DNA of 64,000 nt, taken from Neonectria sp. B-13 (Eukaryota; Ascomycota; Sordariomycetes; Hypocreales; Nectriaceae). The notes beneath the pieces were generated by a model that was given only the letters and a program-made list of their open reading frames with translations, was not told the origin of the DNA and ran no database searches. Below, one piece after another: positions 9,476 to 19,791 of this stretch (position 1 is its first letter; each line of letters opens with the position of its first letter). A program made the translations under genes and the position numbers. The stretch covers positions 1,204,464 to 1,268,463 of the forward strand of contig NOKP01000001.1 in the NCBI GenBank assembly GCA_002682825.1, in the 5' to 3' direction.

Positions 9476-9545
9476 GCGAAGTAGCAAACAAACAAACAAA
9501 TCCAACGAATTCTGACCAGTCCACTTCGGTGGATCTTCGCTTTTT
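9476..9545 (+). ncRNA. small structured RNA, copy D of the same family
   Basis: About 70 nt, the shortest copy. GCGAAGTAGC is followed by a simple (AAAC)n tract, a short unique segment, then the 3' hairpin TCCAC-TTCG-GTGGA (9520..9533), one spacer base, CTTCGC and five T (9535..9545). The six-pair closing stem GCGAAG/CUUCGC is perfect. It has the clearest downstream B box of the four. Confidence 0.66.
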
Positions 9546-9569
9546 GCCGTTGCCAAGCTCTCAAGCTCA

Positions 9570-9590
9570 GAGGTTCGAGTCCCGTCTCTG
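9570..9590 (+). promoter_or_regulatory. downstream B box of copy D
   Basis: GGTTCGAGTCC at 9572..9582 is a full match to the TFIIIC B-box consensus, 27 bp beyond the T run, flanked by CAGAG and CTCTG. I could not fold a complete tRNA around it. Confidence 0.55.
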
Positions 9591-10294
9591 TTGTCCAAAA
9601 CATTTGGACATCACAACACCCATCTTTCTTTGTCAGACTCTCTTGAAGACATGCTTTCTCTTTTATTTCACGAGCAGTATTACCATCATAAGCAACACAC
9701 AGCCCTGTATCCAATTCCCGCGCCGCATTACGTGAAGAGTATCCATGCTAGGTCTACGAGTGCCTTGTCTTGGCCTTGAAACATGGGTCAAAACGAGGCA
9801 ACCACCCCGTTTAGCCGTCTGATGATCACCAAGGTAGGTGCGAATACTCAAGCATCACACATCGCATACGAGACACTGTTAATATTTCAGGGCAAGCACT
9901 TTGAGTATTTCATGTAGCTGTCCTGCCTGGCTCATCCGAGTTCCGACCCTTGCCTGGTGTCGTCGCTATCCCAAACTCCAATTTCAAGTGACATTCAAAG
10001 ACCCAAATAGTCACTGCGGTACAAAAAAAGTCCATGAAAAGAAAACAACATTGTAGAAAAGAAGACGAAGCGAACCAAGTTTGCCCACGAATCCTTCGTT
10101 TATATGTACGTTTGCGGGCAATATGTTCAAGGTGTCGAGGAAGCCGCGGCGACAGTGAGCGTAACGGTCACAGTCGTCAGGGCGTCGCAAGACACAGAGG
10201 GAGACGGGGTCGGTACCGTGTCGCTCTCAGGTCCTCGTGTGGGCGTCCCCTTGGGAGAGCGGTGTGGTGCGTGTTTGTCTTCGACCCGGTCACT
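9591..10294. other. intergenic, 3' side of the glucanase gene
   Basis: No supported gene. The right end would be the 3' untranslated region of the minus-strand glucanase. Confidence 0.4.
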
Positions 10295-12640
10295 CTACGA
10301 AGAGGAGAAGAGAGCGACGGCAGCACAGAAGTTGTTGCGGTTGTCCGAGTCGAGAGCAGCGGAGGCTCCGTCGACGGTGACCATGTTGACGCTGGCCTTG
10401 GTGCTCAGGCCGTAGAGGTGCAGAGTGGAGCTCTCAATGCTGATCATGTTGTCCTGGCAGTTGTTGGCGGCGACACACTCCTGGTCGTAGTTGTTGAAGA
10501 AGCTGTAGAGGCCGGCGCCGTAGATGAAGATGTCAGTAGAGTCCATGGCGCGGACACCCCAGGTACGGGCACAAGTGGTCGAATCGCCAGTGCAGCTCTT
10601 GGAGAAGTCGGGGTCGTTGAAGTCGGCGTTGACGACAAAGGGGACGTTCGCGTCGGGGTTGCCCTGGAAGTAGGCAGTCTCGGTCTGGATGAGCGACATG
10701 TAGACATTGGAGGCCTTGGTCAGCTGGTAGTTGTAGAGGACGCTGTGCTCAGAGGCAGTTCCCCAGAGCCAGCTGCCCTTGGTGCTCTCAATCAGGACGC
10801 CACGGCCGTTGTAGATGTTGACCTGAGAGTGGTCGGCCAAGTCGAGCTCGTGATCGGAAACCCAGAGCCAGGTGTTCTCCAGGTAGGCGCTGGCCTCCGC
10901 GGTGATATGCATGAGCATGAAAGCACCGAGACAGTCGTCACTGGGCTTAGTGTCAACCGTAGGGGTCTTCTTGCAGGTATCGGACTGCAGCTTGGTGCCA
11001 GCAGAGCCACCAACACGCATGTGCACATCGAAGAGACCGGCAGAACCAGGAGTCTCGCCAGCAACGTTGAACTCCATGAGAATGGCACCGGGCTGGGGAC
11101 CCAGGGTCTCGAACATGAGGTCCTGGATCTCGACATTGCCGACATCACCCTTCTGGCCAATTTGCCAGACAGGCTTGGGGTTGGCCTGGTCCTTGAAGTT
11201 CTTGTCGCCACCAGCCATGATGAGGGCCCAGATTTCACCAACGATCTTGATGTTCTTGGGGACCTTGACAGTGTCGGTGATGACGTAGGCACCGTGGTCG
11301 AAGTAGACAATCTCGTCGGTGGCGATGCCGTCAAAGACAGCCTGGATAGCAGCGGTATCATCGGTGGCGCCATCACCCTTGGCACCCTTGGCCTTGACGG
11401 AGATGAACTTGGAGGCATCGACGGTGTTGTACTGGGGCTTGCTCTTGGTCACAACATTGCCGTTGCTGTCGAGCAGGACGTCGGGCTTCTTAGGGGCGGA
11501 CTGGGTGTCCTGGACAGCCTGGCCCTTGCCATCAACGTAAGTGCGGCCTTGGATCCAGGACTCGATCTTGACATTGCCAGCAAGGATGGTAGCTTTGGTA
11601 CCGGCGTTCTTGACAGCGATTGGGACGTTGGTAGACATGTCAACGTTGTCGAGGATGAGGGTGCCATTGGTGCTGGTCTGGCCAGGGTCGTACAGAGTGT
11701 TGACACCAATGGGGGTGTTGGAGATCTTGCTGTCGAGGAGAAGCACGGAGCCAACGTTCTGAACACTTCCGCCAGAGGTCATGTCAAGACCCACGCCGCA
11801 GTTCTCGATGGTGACGCCGTGGAAGGCCCAGGCCCAGTTCCAGTTCATGTAAATGGCAGTGTTGACGTTGCGGAACGTCATGTTGCGGCTGGTGAACTGC
11901 TGGCTGCCGACAAAGGCACCGTACTTACCACCGGTGAAGGTGAGATCGGTCATGAAGCCACCAGAGCCGTTGTCGATGAAGAGACCCTGCTGGGCGTTCT
12001 GCTCGCTCGAGTCCTCGATCATGATGAACTCGATGTTCTGGAGGGAAGTCGCCTGGGCAACCTGCCAGTGGATACCAGTACCGGAGGTCTTGGGCATGCC
12101 AGTAAGATCGATCTTGAAGTTGCGGATCTGGCGGAAGAAGTTGTTCTGGTTGGTGTACCAGTTGACGCCGTTTTCGTAGGGGTCGGCGTCGATGACGGCC
12201 ATTCCCTCGAAGTTGGCAGCGGCCTTGAGGACGGGAAGGGACTGGGCATCGCCGACAATATGGGTGTAGTAGTAGGGGAGGAGGGGCTTGGAGACGACGT
12301 AGGTACCGGGAGGGAAGTAGATGAGCGCAGGGGTTATGGTGGTGGAGTCACAGCCCTTGCCGCAGCGGTTGCCATCAGACATGGCAGCATTGATAGCGGC
12401 CGTGTCGTCGGTGCTGCCGTCACCGGTGGCACCATAGTCCTTGACGTTGCGGAAGACCTTGTAATCGGAAGCTCCGTAGGCGGCGACACCCTGACGCTTG
12501 ATGTTTGCAAACCACCAAGTAGAGTCGGCGGCGGCGGAGACAACTCCTTCGGCTGGGATAGGAGAAGGGGCAGCGCTGACCGGGAGGGAGAAGAGGCGCA
12601 AGGCCAGGAGGCCGGTGGTGAGGATCGCTGAGAGACCCAT
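10295..12640 (-). CDS. secreted exo-beta-1,3-glucanase, GH55 family
   Basis: 781 residues, one exon, ATG at 12640. A signal peptide covers about residues 1-23 (LLALRLFSLPVSA). The protein has the two right-handed beta-helix halves typical of GH55. Each opens with a related block: VKDYGATGDGSTDDTAAIN near residue 66 and KAKGAKGDGATDDTAAIQ near residue 415. GH55 enzymes release glucose or short products from beta-1,3-glucan, in cell-wall turnover or attack on other fungi and plants. Length is normal for the family. Strong codon bias leaves an 865-codon open frame on the opposite strand, which is treated as a shadow. Confidence 0.9.
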   Translation of the reverse strand: MGLSAILTTGLLALRLFSLPVSAAPSPIPAEGVVSAAADSTWWFANIKRQGVAAYGASDYKVFRNVKDYGATGDGSTDDTAAINAAMSDGNRCGKGCDSTTITPALIYFPPGTYVVSKPLLPYYYTHIVGDAQSLPVLKAAANFEGMAVIDADPYENGVNWYTNQNNFFRQIRNFKIDLTGMPKTSGTGIHWQVAQATSLQNIEFIMIEDSSEQNAQQGLFIDNGSGGFMTDLTFTGGKYGAFVGSQQFTSRNMTFRNVNTAIYMNWNWAWAFHGVTIENCGVGLDMTSGGSVQNVGSVLLLDSKISNTPIGVNTLYDPGQTSTNGTLILDNVDMSTNVPIAVKNAGTKATILAGNVKIESWIQGRTYVDGKGQAVQDTQSAPKKPDVLLDSNGNVVTKSKPQYNTVDASKFISVKAKGAKGDGATDDTAAIQAVFDGIATDEIVYFDHGAYVITDTVKVPKNIKIVGEIWALIMAGGDKNFKDQANPKPVWQIGQKGDVGNVEIQDLMFETLGPQPGAILMEFNVAGETPGSAGLFDVHMRVGGSAGTKLQSDTCKKTPTVDTKPSDDCLGAFMLMHITAEASAYLENTWLWVSDHELDLADHSQVNIYNGRGVLIESTKGSWLWGTASEHSVLYNYQLTKASNVYMSLIQTETAYFQGNPDANVPFVVNADFNDPDFSKSCTGDSTTCARTWGVRAMDSTDIFIYGAGLYSFFNNYDQECVAANNCQDNMISIESSTLHLYGLSTKASVNMVTVDGASAALDSDNRNNFCAAVALFSSS

Positions 12641-15600
12641 TATGGCGTAGTACCACTTGTTCGATTTCCTCCGGGGAATTGGGTGCAGTTGATCAAAAGA
12701 TGGAGATGAGGTTATTCCAGTAGCGGGCTATAAAGATAGATCGGGTCAGCCGCGTGTTCGTGTCTTTGTTTTGGTAATGTGAGGTATGTCTCGAGTGCAG
12801 AGGAGTAGAATGGATCAAGAAAAGAGTCATGGACGCGGGTTGTTGTTCTGGGCGAGAAAAGACCTTTATGTCCTGGTCCACAAGTGTGGCCGAGGCTGTC
12901 AAGGTAGCAAACGCGGCAAGGCAAGGGTAATAAACAAAAGGAAGAATAACAACAATGAAGTGAATGAACAGGAGTGAAAGAAACAAGGGTCCCAATGACC
13001 CAATGAGGTCATAACAATAGGGCAGATTGGCAGTGAATCACGGAAGTGAAAACCCAGGAACAAGAGCCAATTGGAGTAGGGGCTGAGGTTGATTGCGCGA
13101 ACCACGTTTCCATGTTCGCTGGAAGGGATTCCATCACGTCCAAGACGGCTGTTGATTTGTAGCACAAGACCAGTCGAATCGAACATCGAATCGAATTGTC
13201 AGAGCTAGCCATTCTTCTGGAATTGAAGCGCAACTTTGCGAGCTATCCAGGCAGAGAGCATTTGCGTGTGGTGTTTGCGAGGACGGACCAACGCGAAGGT
13301 AGTTTGCAGAGGGTATCAGGGGTGCAATAGGTCGATGCCATGAGATATCTCACGGCCGAACAAGTCAATGTTCACTTTTCTCTTACTCACCGAAACGTTG
13401 CTGGGGCCAAGGCGTGATGGGGTTTTGGAGCCGAGACCAGTCAAGGCAAAAAAAGAACGAACTTGTTCACGAGGAAAAGAAAGTTGGCGGAGGGAGGGTA
13501 CAAGTGTTGAAGACAAGGAGCGATTGCAAAAGAGAGAGACGCACGCGCGCGTTCACGAAAAGGACCGTTGGTTGAAGAAGCGGAGGAAAAGAATAAGAGA
13601 GGCTAAGGACAAGGCAAGAGAAGGGAGGTCTGGCTAGAGAGTGTGTGGTTGGGTGTCTTATATGTGACCTGGGCAGGTGGGCTAGAATGTCTCTGACTAG
13701 GGACGAATAGGTAGGTGAGGCTAATAGGGATGGATGAATATTGGGTGTCTGTCCATCACAGCCATCCATCACACCCGCAGTCGACTGACCTGGATAGCAG
13801 TGCTACTAGATGTCGCATCGTGAGGAGCATGCGCAGGGACAAGGGCATAGTCATGGGCATGCGGACGGGCAAGGGTGCGACTGGAGGTGCCGCCGAGCCC
13901 GAGGAGAGCGCCGAAACTAGGGCCGAAGCTTCCATCGGATGGTAGCCGGCGTCTCTTCTGGGAGTCCGTCTGGGGTTCCCTCTGGCTGTGGCCATGTCTC
14001 TGGCTCTGCCAGTGTCTCTCGGACGAGGCGCCACTGATGGTAGTGGAGCCGTCCATGATCGACGGCAGCGGAGGGCCCGAGCAGGGGAGGTCCAAGGGGA
14101 GGCGCAATGGTCATTGGCTAGGCCGCAGCAGAGCGTTTCAACTGGGGGCGGTGGGCATCGGAGGGATTGGGGGTGGTGGACTCGGATGGCCTGGACGTCG
14201 GTGGGGTTGCTGTTTGGAGTGTGTGAGGTTTGAGAGTGGAGGAGCGGTTGACCAGGCGCGTGGTGGTGATGGCACGTTAACCAGGGATCCAATCCAGGAG
14301 ATGGGCGTAACCAAGATCGGCAAGGCGAAGAGTGAGTGAGTGAGTGAGTGAGAGGCACGAGTAGAAGCGAGAGACGAGGAGAAAGCGAGAGACAAGGAGA
14401 GCGCGAGACAAGACAAAGACCGAGAGTCCGAGAGACAGAGAAAGGAGAAAGACAAGGAAGGACCCGAGGGCACAGACAAGCCAGAAAAGTCAAAGTCCAA
14501 GTCCAAACTCCAGCAACAACCCAAAAGCGGATGAGAATAAGTTCAAGGCAAAAAGAAAACCAGCCCAAGGTGGTCTAGCGCCGTTTCAGTAGCGGCCCGG
14601 GGGAGACAGCGGGTGGTCCACAGGCCTCGGGGGTGCTTTAGACGCCCTGGGCCCCGTGTGTTCAGTTCAGTTCAGGTCCAAGCATGACAGACGGGGCCCA
14701 GCAGGAATCAAAGGCATCGATCCATTAGATTACGGGGCTGGCTGAGGATGGACGGATTGTTTATTTCGGGCGTCTTGTTACAAGGCAAGTGCTTCATTGT
14801 GTCTGCTCAGGGATCTCCAGTCAGGTCCTCCATGGTCCATCCGCGCGATGATCGTCGCCATGTTTCGATCGACTTCATTTACACGGATGGATGCACTCAT
14901 TAAACAAGGCGGGTGCCTTGCAGAAAGTGCGGGTGAGTGCGGGTGAGTGCAGGACGTCCCAGTTGGTGGCGTCTACTAACCAGCTCAGCCTCCCCGACGC
15001 ATGTCCAGTAATTACTTACATAGTCTAGCTAGTCTACTATCCTCAGATTCACCACCTCACCTCAGCCATCAGAAGTAATGGGTTCAAAGGTCGTCCTCGA
15101 AGCAGCGACAGCAAAGCAACTCTATCCAAGACGCGGGAGCCGAATGGCTTTCAGGTGAGAATCCCGTCGCATCGCATCCCATTCCTCCCAGCTCCCAACC
15201 ACGTCTCATCTTGATAATCGTCTGCTTTCCAGCGACGAACGCGTTGCATTGCATGCCACCGACATTGACCGCATCCCTTAAATTACACCCTAGACTTACT
15301 TGATCCCTCCCCTAGCCGCCGCTCCATTCCCAACCCCGGTGCCAAGATTCCGTCAAGCCTCAGCCGCCGCCAACCAAACATCTTTCTCTCCGTGTTTCAA
15401 TATACCTGCGTCATGGCCCCAAACACGCGCGCGACGGCTGGCAGTGGATCCCCCCCCTTGTTTGCTCCAAGCGCCGCATGAACGTCGAGGAATAGATGGA
15501 TCGTAGGCGGACGGCGCTTCAGGGCTGGGATCCATTCCTTGGTTTGGTCTTTTTCGTTCGTGCGTAGACGAACCCATGAGCTGCTGAGATCTAAGAATGG

Positions 15601-17423
15601 ATGCCCACCACCAGCGGCTACGGGCTGGTAGACTTAAATCCTTGGGGAGGGAATGAATCCACACGCAGACATGCGCGGATGCTCACTTCGGCTTTGCCAT
15701 GTAAGCCCATTCGCTCCATTCAGCCATTTGCCCCATTGTTCCATTTTTTTCTTCAGGTGACACACCAAGGCTATAGATGACGATCAACATAACATCGCCT
15801 CTTAGATTCGCCCCCGTCTTGCTTTTTGTCTCAGTTGGCCCGGCACGCGCCAAACTGAATGGCTGGCCTAACCAAGGCCTAACCAGATTAAACGCCCTCT
15901 CCGATCTTGCTGTGAGTGTCTGCTGTCCACCCGCTCGCCCAGCATAACCACACGCCAAACAAGCACTCAAGACCCGGGCCCATCTCTAAGACACTGCCCT
16001 CCTCGTTTCGAAACATGCCGGGCCACGTCGCACATGGCCCTTTGACTCGCAGCGACCATCCGATCCGGCATTCCATGCTGCTTTCCAGCGTGCACGCCCA
16101 GCAGAGAGGCTGAGTCGGTGTCATCCCGAGTTTATCCATGATTCAACGCGCCATGTGGCCCGTCGTTGCACGGCATGCAATCCATGCTCTCGTGCGTGTG
16201 TCTCTTCTGTGCGAAATCGTAAATGAATGACTGACTTGACCTTGATTCTTATTAACCACGTCATCGGATACTACCAGTGTGACCACGCAGACATACTTCT
16301 ATGACATACTGCCGCATCAAACGGAGCATTCTGCATTTGCAGTAGGGTAGATCGATGCTCAAAACCACCATCATCCCCCAGACGCACCTGACCTCAACCA
16401 CCTATGCTTCATCCATATAGACAGCCTCTTCATACACTGCATCCTACATCCTTACCTAATAAGTTGGTGAAGACTCAACGCTAGTGCACCTGGGGACTCT
16501 TTGTACATCACCCAGCAACTTCCACGTACAAGTCGCTGTCTCACTCTCACTCTCACTGTCACTCCCACCAAACACCCCATCACCACTTTCATCCGCATCC
16601 TTCCAACATGTGATGCCTCCCGTCTACTAATGTAAACCCTCATCCGGTTCTCTTTCAACCCCTGGTCCATACAGTCCATCCCTCAATCTCGGACTCTGCT
16701 CGGCCCTATATCCCCACAGCATCACATCCGACTCCTTCCCCCACCTCCGTTACATCGCGCCACCCGCACGCCCCCAGGAACCCGTCACCCTGGATGCTGC
16801 AGCCCGCTCGTTTTGTAGGTCCGGGGAATCTACCTCTCGGTATCACAAGCCAACTTTCTTTCAGCTTCAATCTCGACCTGGACGAATTGGTGCCTTCAAG
16901 ACGGAACATCATCATCCGTCATGTAACGTGCCATCCTCACCGTAGGAGATTTGCCATGTACTCTAGAGAACAAGAAACAGCGCACAAAGTAGCGAGAGGA
17001 TTGGAATCGTGAACGGTGAATATCAACGTGTTACTCAACAAGTACGTCTATCTGCAGATCTGGGTCCCTGACCACATGCCATCGTGCCAATATCAAAAAC
17101 GACTCAGCCCAAAAGAAAACATGAACCGCAGGCTACCTCAAACAAATTACATCCAGTACTCCGTGAGGACATATCTGTGTTTCCAATACATCGTAGTTGT
17201 GTCCTTCTGGATGCCGTTAAACAACCTTTCGGTCAAGACTCTACCCAAACCCCAAGTCGTAATAAGAAAATTCGTCATGGCCAGGTGCTGCCTCGACCCT
17301 GCGGGTAACACCTGGCCTAATTATGTGCGCCTTGTATATGTCCTTCATCTCTCGTGGCCGCCCTGACGCCTCATGTCGCCAAAAGTCTCATTCCTCAAAC
17401 TCCAGCTCAATCGGATAGCAGCT
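12641..17423. other. 4.8-kb stretch with no supported gene
   Basis: The left end must hold the glucanase promoter and the right end the 3' untranslated region of the F-box/WD40 gene. Between them lie purine-rich plus-strand tracts (about 13440-13640 and 14345-14530) and a GTGA microsatellite. The longest frame (270 codons, minus strand, 13756..14568) is low-complexity Leu/Ser/Pro sequence that simply reads the polypyrimidine strand. A long untranslated leader, a non-coding RNA or a weakly conserved spliced gene could be missed. Confidence 0.4.
14331..14352 (+). repeat. (AGTG)n microsatellite
   Basis: About 5.5 copies of a tetranucleotide, at the left edge of a purine-rich tract. Confidence 0.8.
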
Positions 17424-19791
17424 TCAGATGAAACCACCATTGTCTTCGACGGGTCGTGCACTCTCCAACATGCCAATGCCGTCGACATCGGCACCAAAGT
17501 CCATGATCAGGATCTTTGGGTCCTGTCCTGTGCTGACGATTCGTCGGTAGTCGCTCTTGGCGCTGAGGACCCAGCTCGCGTGCCACCTCGGGAAATCCAG
17601 AAGCTGGTGGCCCGTCTCCATGTCCCAGACCTTGATGTCCGTATCGTAGCTTCCGCTAATGAGTCGCCCGCTGACGCTGTCGATGTGTAGACTGCGGACC
17701 AAGTTTTCGTGGGCACGCATCTCCCGCAAACATTCGCCAGTGTTGGCGTCCCAGATTCTGATCACCTTGTCATTTCCGGCAGAGGCAATGTATCGTCCGT
17801 CCTCCGAGAACTGCGAGCAAGCGAGACCTTTGGTGTGACCGGCGAATTCGCGAATGTTCTTGCCTGTGTCAATATTCCACAACTTGACACGGAAATCTCC
17901 GGAGCAAGACACAATCGTGTTTGCGCGCATCTGCACGGCATTGACAGGTCCGCCATGGCCACGCAGCTGTCGCAGCAGGGCTCCCGTCTCACGGTCCCAC
18001 ACGCAGATGGTGGTGTCTTTGCTGCAGGTGACAATGTGTTTCTCATCAAAGGCCAAGTCCAGGACAGGCGAGGTGTGATGGCGAAGCCGGCGAATCGGCC
18101 GGTACCCAGCGCGAACATCGTAGACAATGCAGCTTGAGTCTGACGATCCCGTCACAAGAATCTCGTCGTCGTATTGGAGACACAGAATGGACGCCTTGTG
18201 GTGAGTCGGGAACGAGACGAGGGTAGGCATCGATGTCGCGGAGCGCTCATTATCGGAGCCTGCGGCATAGTGTACGGGGTTTCCTTCTTCATCAACGAGC
18301 ATCCCAGCTTCGTTGATGACCTCGGGAGGACCAATAACCAGACGACATTCGAGCGTGCTCATATCCCAGACACGAATCGTCTTGTCTCGCGAGCCAGTGA
18401 TGATTTTATACCTACTACAGTCAGTCTTTTGCGCTTGCTTTGGTCGATAGGGGGGGAACATACTCGTCAAACTGCAGACAGTAGATACTATCTGAGTGCC
18501 CGTTAAGATAGACGGGTCGGGCCTTGCCGGCTTTCCATCGGTGGGTGAGTTCCTGCTTGACGCGGTAGATCTCTTTCCAGTCGTTGGAGGGGGAGACTGG
18601 GGGAATTCCGAGTCCTGTGTTGGGAGCGACGGGACCACTGGTGGCATACGTGGTGGTCATCTCTCGGAGACACGACTCCCGCCAGATGTGCTGGTTGGCG
18701 ATGACCTTGTGCCAGTTTCGGGAGACCTCGCTGGCTTTAGCAAGGGCGGTCCCGTCGAGGCAGGCCAGGACGTGGATGGCCAGCTCAGTAGGCAGCTTTG
18801 AGATGAAGTCGATTTTGCTGATGACGGAACCGGAGTCGAGCATCAAGTCGGAATCAGCGTCGTCCGCCTCGGCGCCAGGAATCGTGACGGTGATTCCAAT
18901 ACCGCTCTCGCGGTCGTTTCCTTCCTCGCTACCTCTAGGATGTAGCCACAGGTTCTGGAGACCCTGTCTAGCGAGGTACTCGTTCTGCATGGCTGCCGAG
19001 GCCTTGGCGGCGGCACCCGAGTTGGAGGGGATGATGGGCGGCGCGCCCCCAAAGCCCGGGATGGGCAGATGAAAGGAATTCGCGTGCGGGTGGTGGAAAG
19101 CAGTCGGCTCTTGCGTCAGGTCAAGATCGTAGATGGATCGCGAGTGCCGGAAACTAGCAGCTTGGCGCAGTCGGTTCCAGGTCGAGTGAGTGTGGGCGGT
19201 GGTAGGCCGCGCAGTATGGGTGCCATGGTAGGCGTTGTGGTGGGCATCCTGCTGGTGGAAGCTGTCCTCTGCGGCGACCGAAGGTCTGCGGTGGACCATG
19301 CCTTTGAGGGAGACGGATGCGCGGCGGAAGATGCCCTTGATGCTCCCGGGAGTGTGGAGGTGGTGATGGTGGTGCTGGCTGTGAGGAGCGAGGTGGTGGC
19401 TCTGGCTGTGGCCGTGTCCGCGGTCGTGAGTCGTCTCGGGGGCATCTTCTTCAGTGTCGTCGATGGCGAGCTCGTTGAGGTGTCGCGGGTGGTGGTGCAG
19501 GTTGTCGTGGCCGAAAGCGAACGACTTTGGGCGGCGCCATGGCAGCGACAGACTGAGGCTGCGATGTCGCGGGCGGGCGGCGGGACCTGTGGCAGCGGCG
19601 TCATGAAGGTGGAAGCTGGAGATATTGGGAGTCGCAGTGGAAGCGCTGGTCTTGGTGGTTTCGGCGTTGGCCATGGCGTTGGCGTTGGCAGACTCGGCCA
19701 TGGCGGAGGACTCGGCGACAGCAGCAGCAGGGTCCGTCATTGCTTCCTGAGTAGGAGCCCAGTCGCTGACGGGGAAGATGCGTCGGGTCAT
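17424..19791 (-). CDS. F-box and WD40-repeat protein, likely SCF substrate adaptor
   Basis: Exons 19791..18464 and 18411..17424, 771 residues. The 52-bp intron has a GTATGT donor, CTGAC branch site and TAG acceptor. Splicing gives LQFDEYKIITGSRDKT across the junction, restoring the first WD repeat. The N-terminal about 340 residues are low-complexity, with Ala, Ser and His-rich runs (five His in a row). An F-box follows at about 348-395 (SKLPTELAIHVLACLDGTAL), then WD40 repeats from about 428 to 755. Such proteins recruit phosphorylated targets to the SCF ubiquitin ligase. It may correspond to the FWD-1/Pof1-like group, but the ortholog is not certain. ATG 19791 is the first ATG in the frame. 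Confidence 0.88.

Noticed and set aside
2588..9545. Reading the four small RNA loci as tRNA genes or 5S rRNA
   Set aside because: No cloverleaf can be built, no intragenic A box is clear, the sequences differ from 5S, and the B-box-like sites lie outside the predicted transcripts.
10034..12631. 865-codon open frame on the plus strand
   Set aside because: It lies antisense to the GH55 glucanase, is Val/Gly/Asp-rich with no domain, and is explained by the strong codon bias of the real gene.
13756..14568. 270-codon minus-strand frame
   Set aside because: Low-complexity Leu/Ser/Cys/Pro text produced by a pyrimidine tract; no motifs and no homologous feel.
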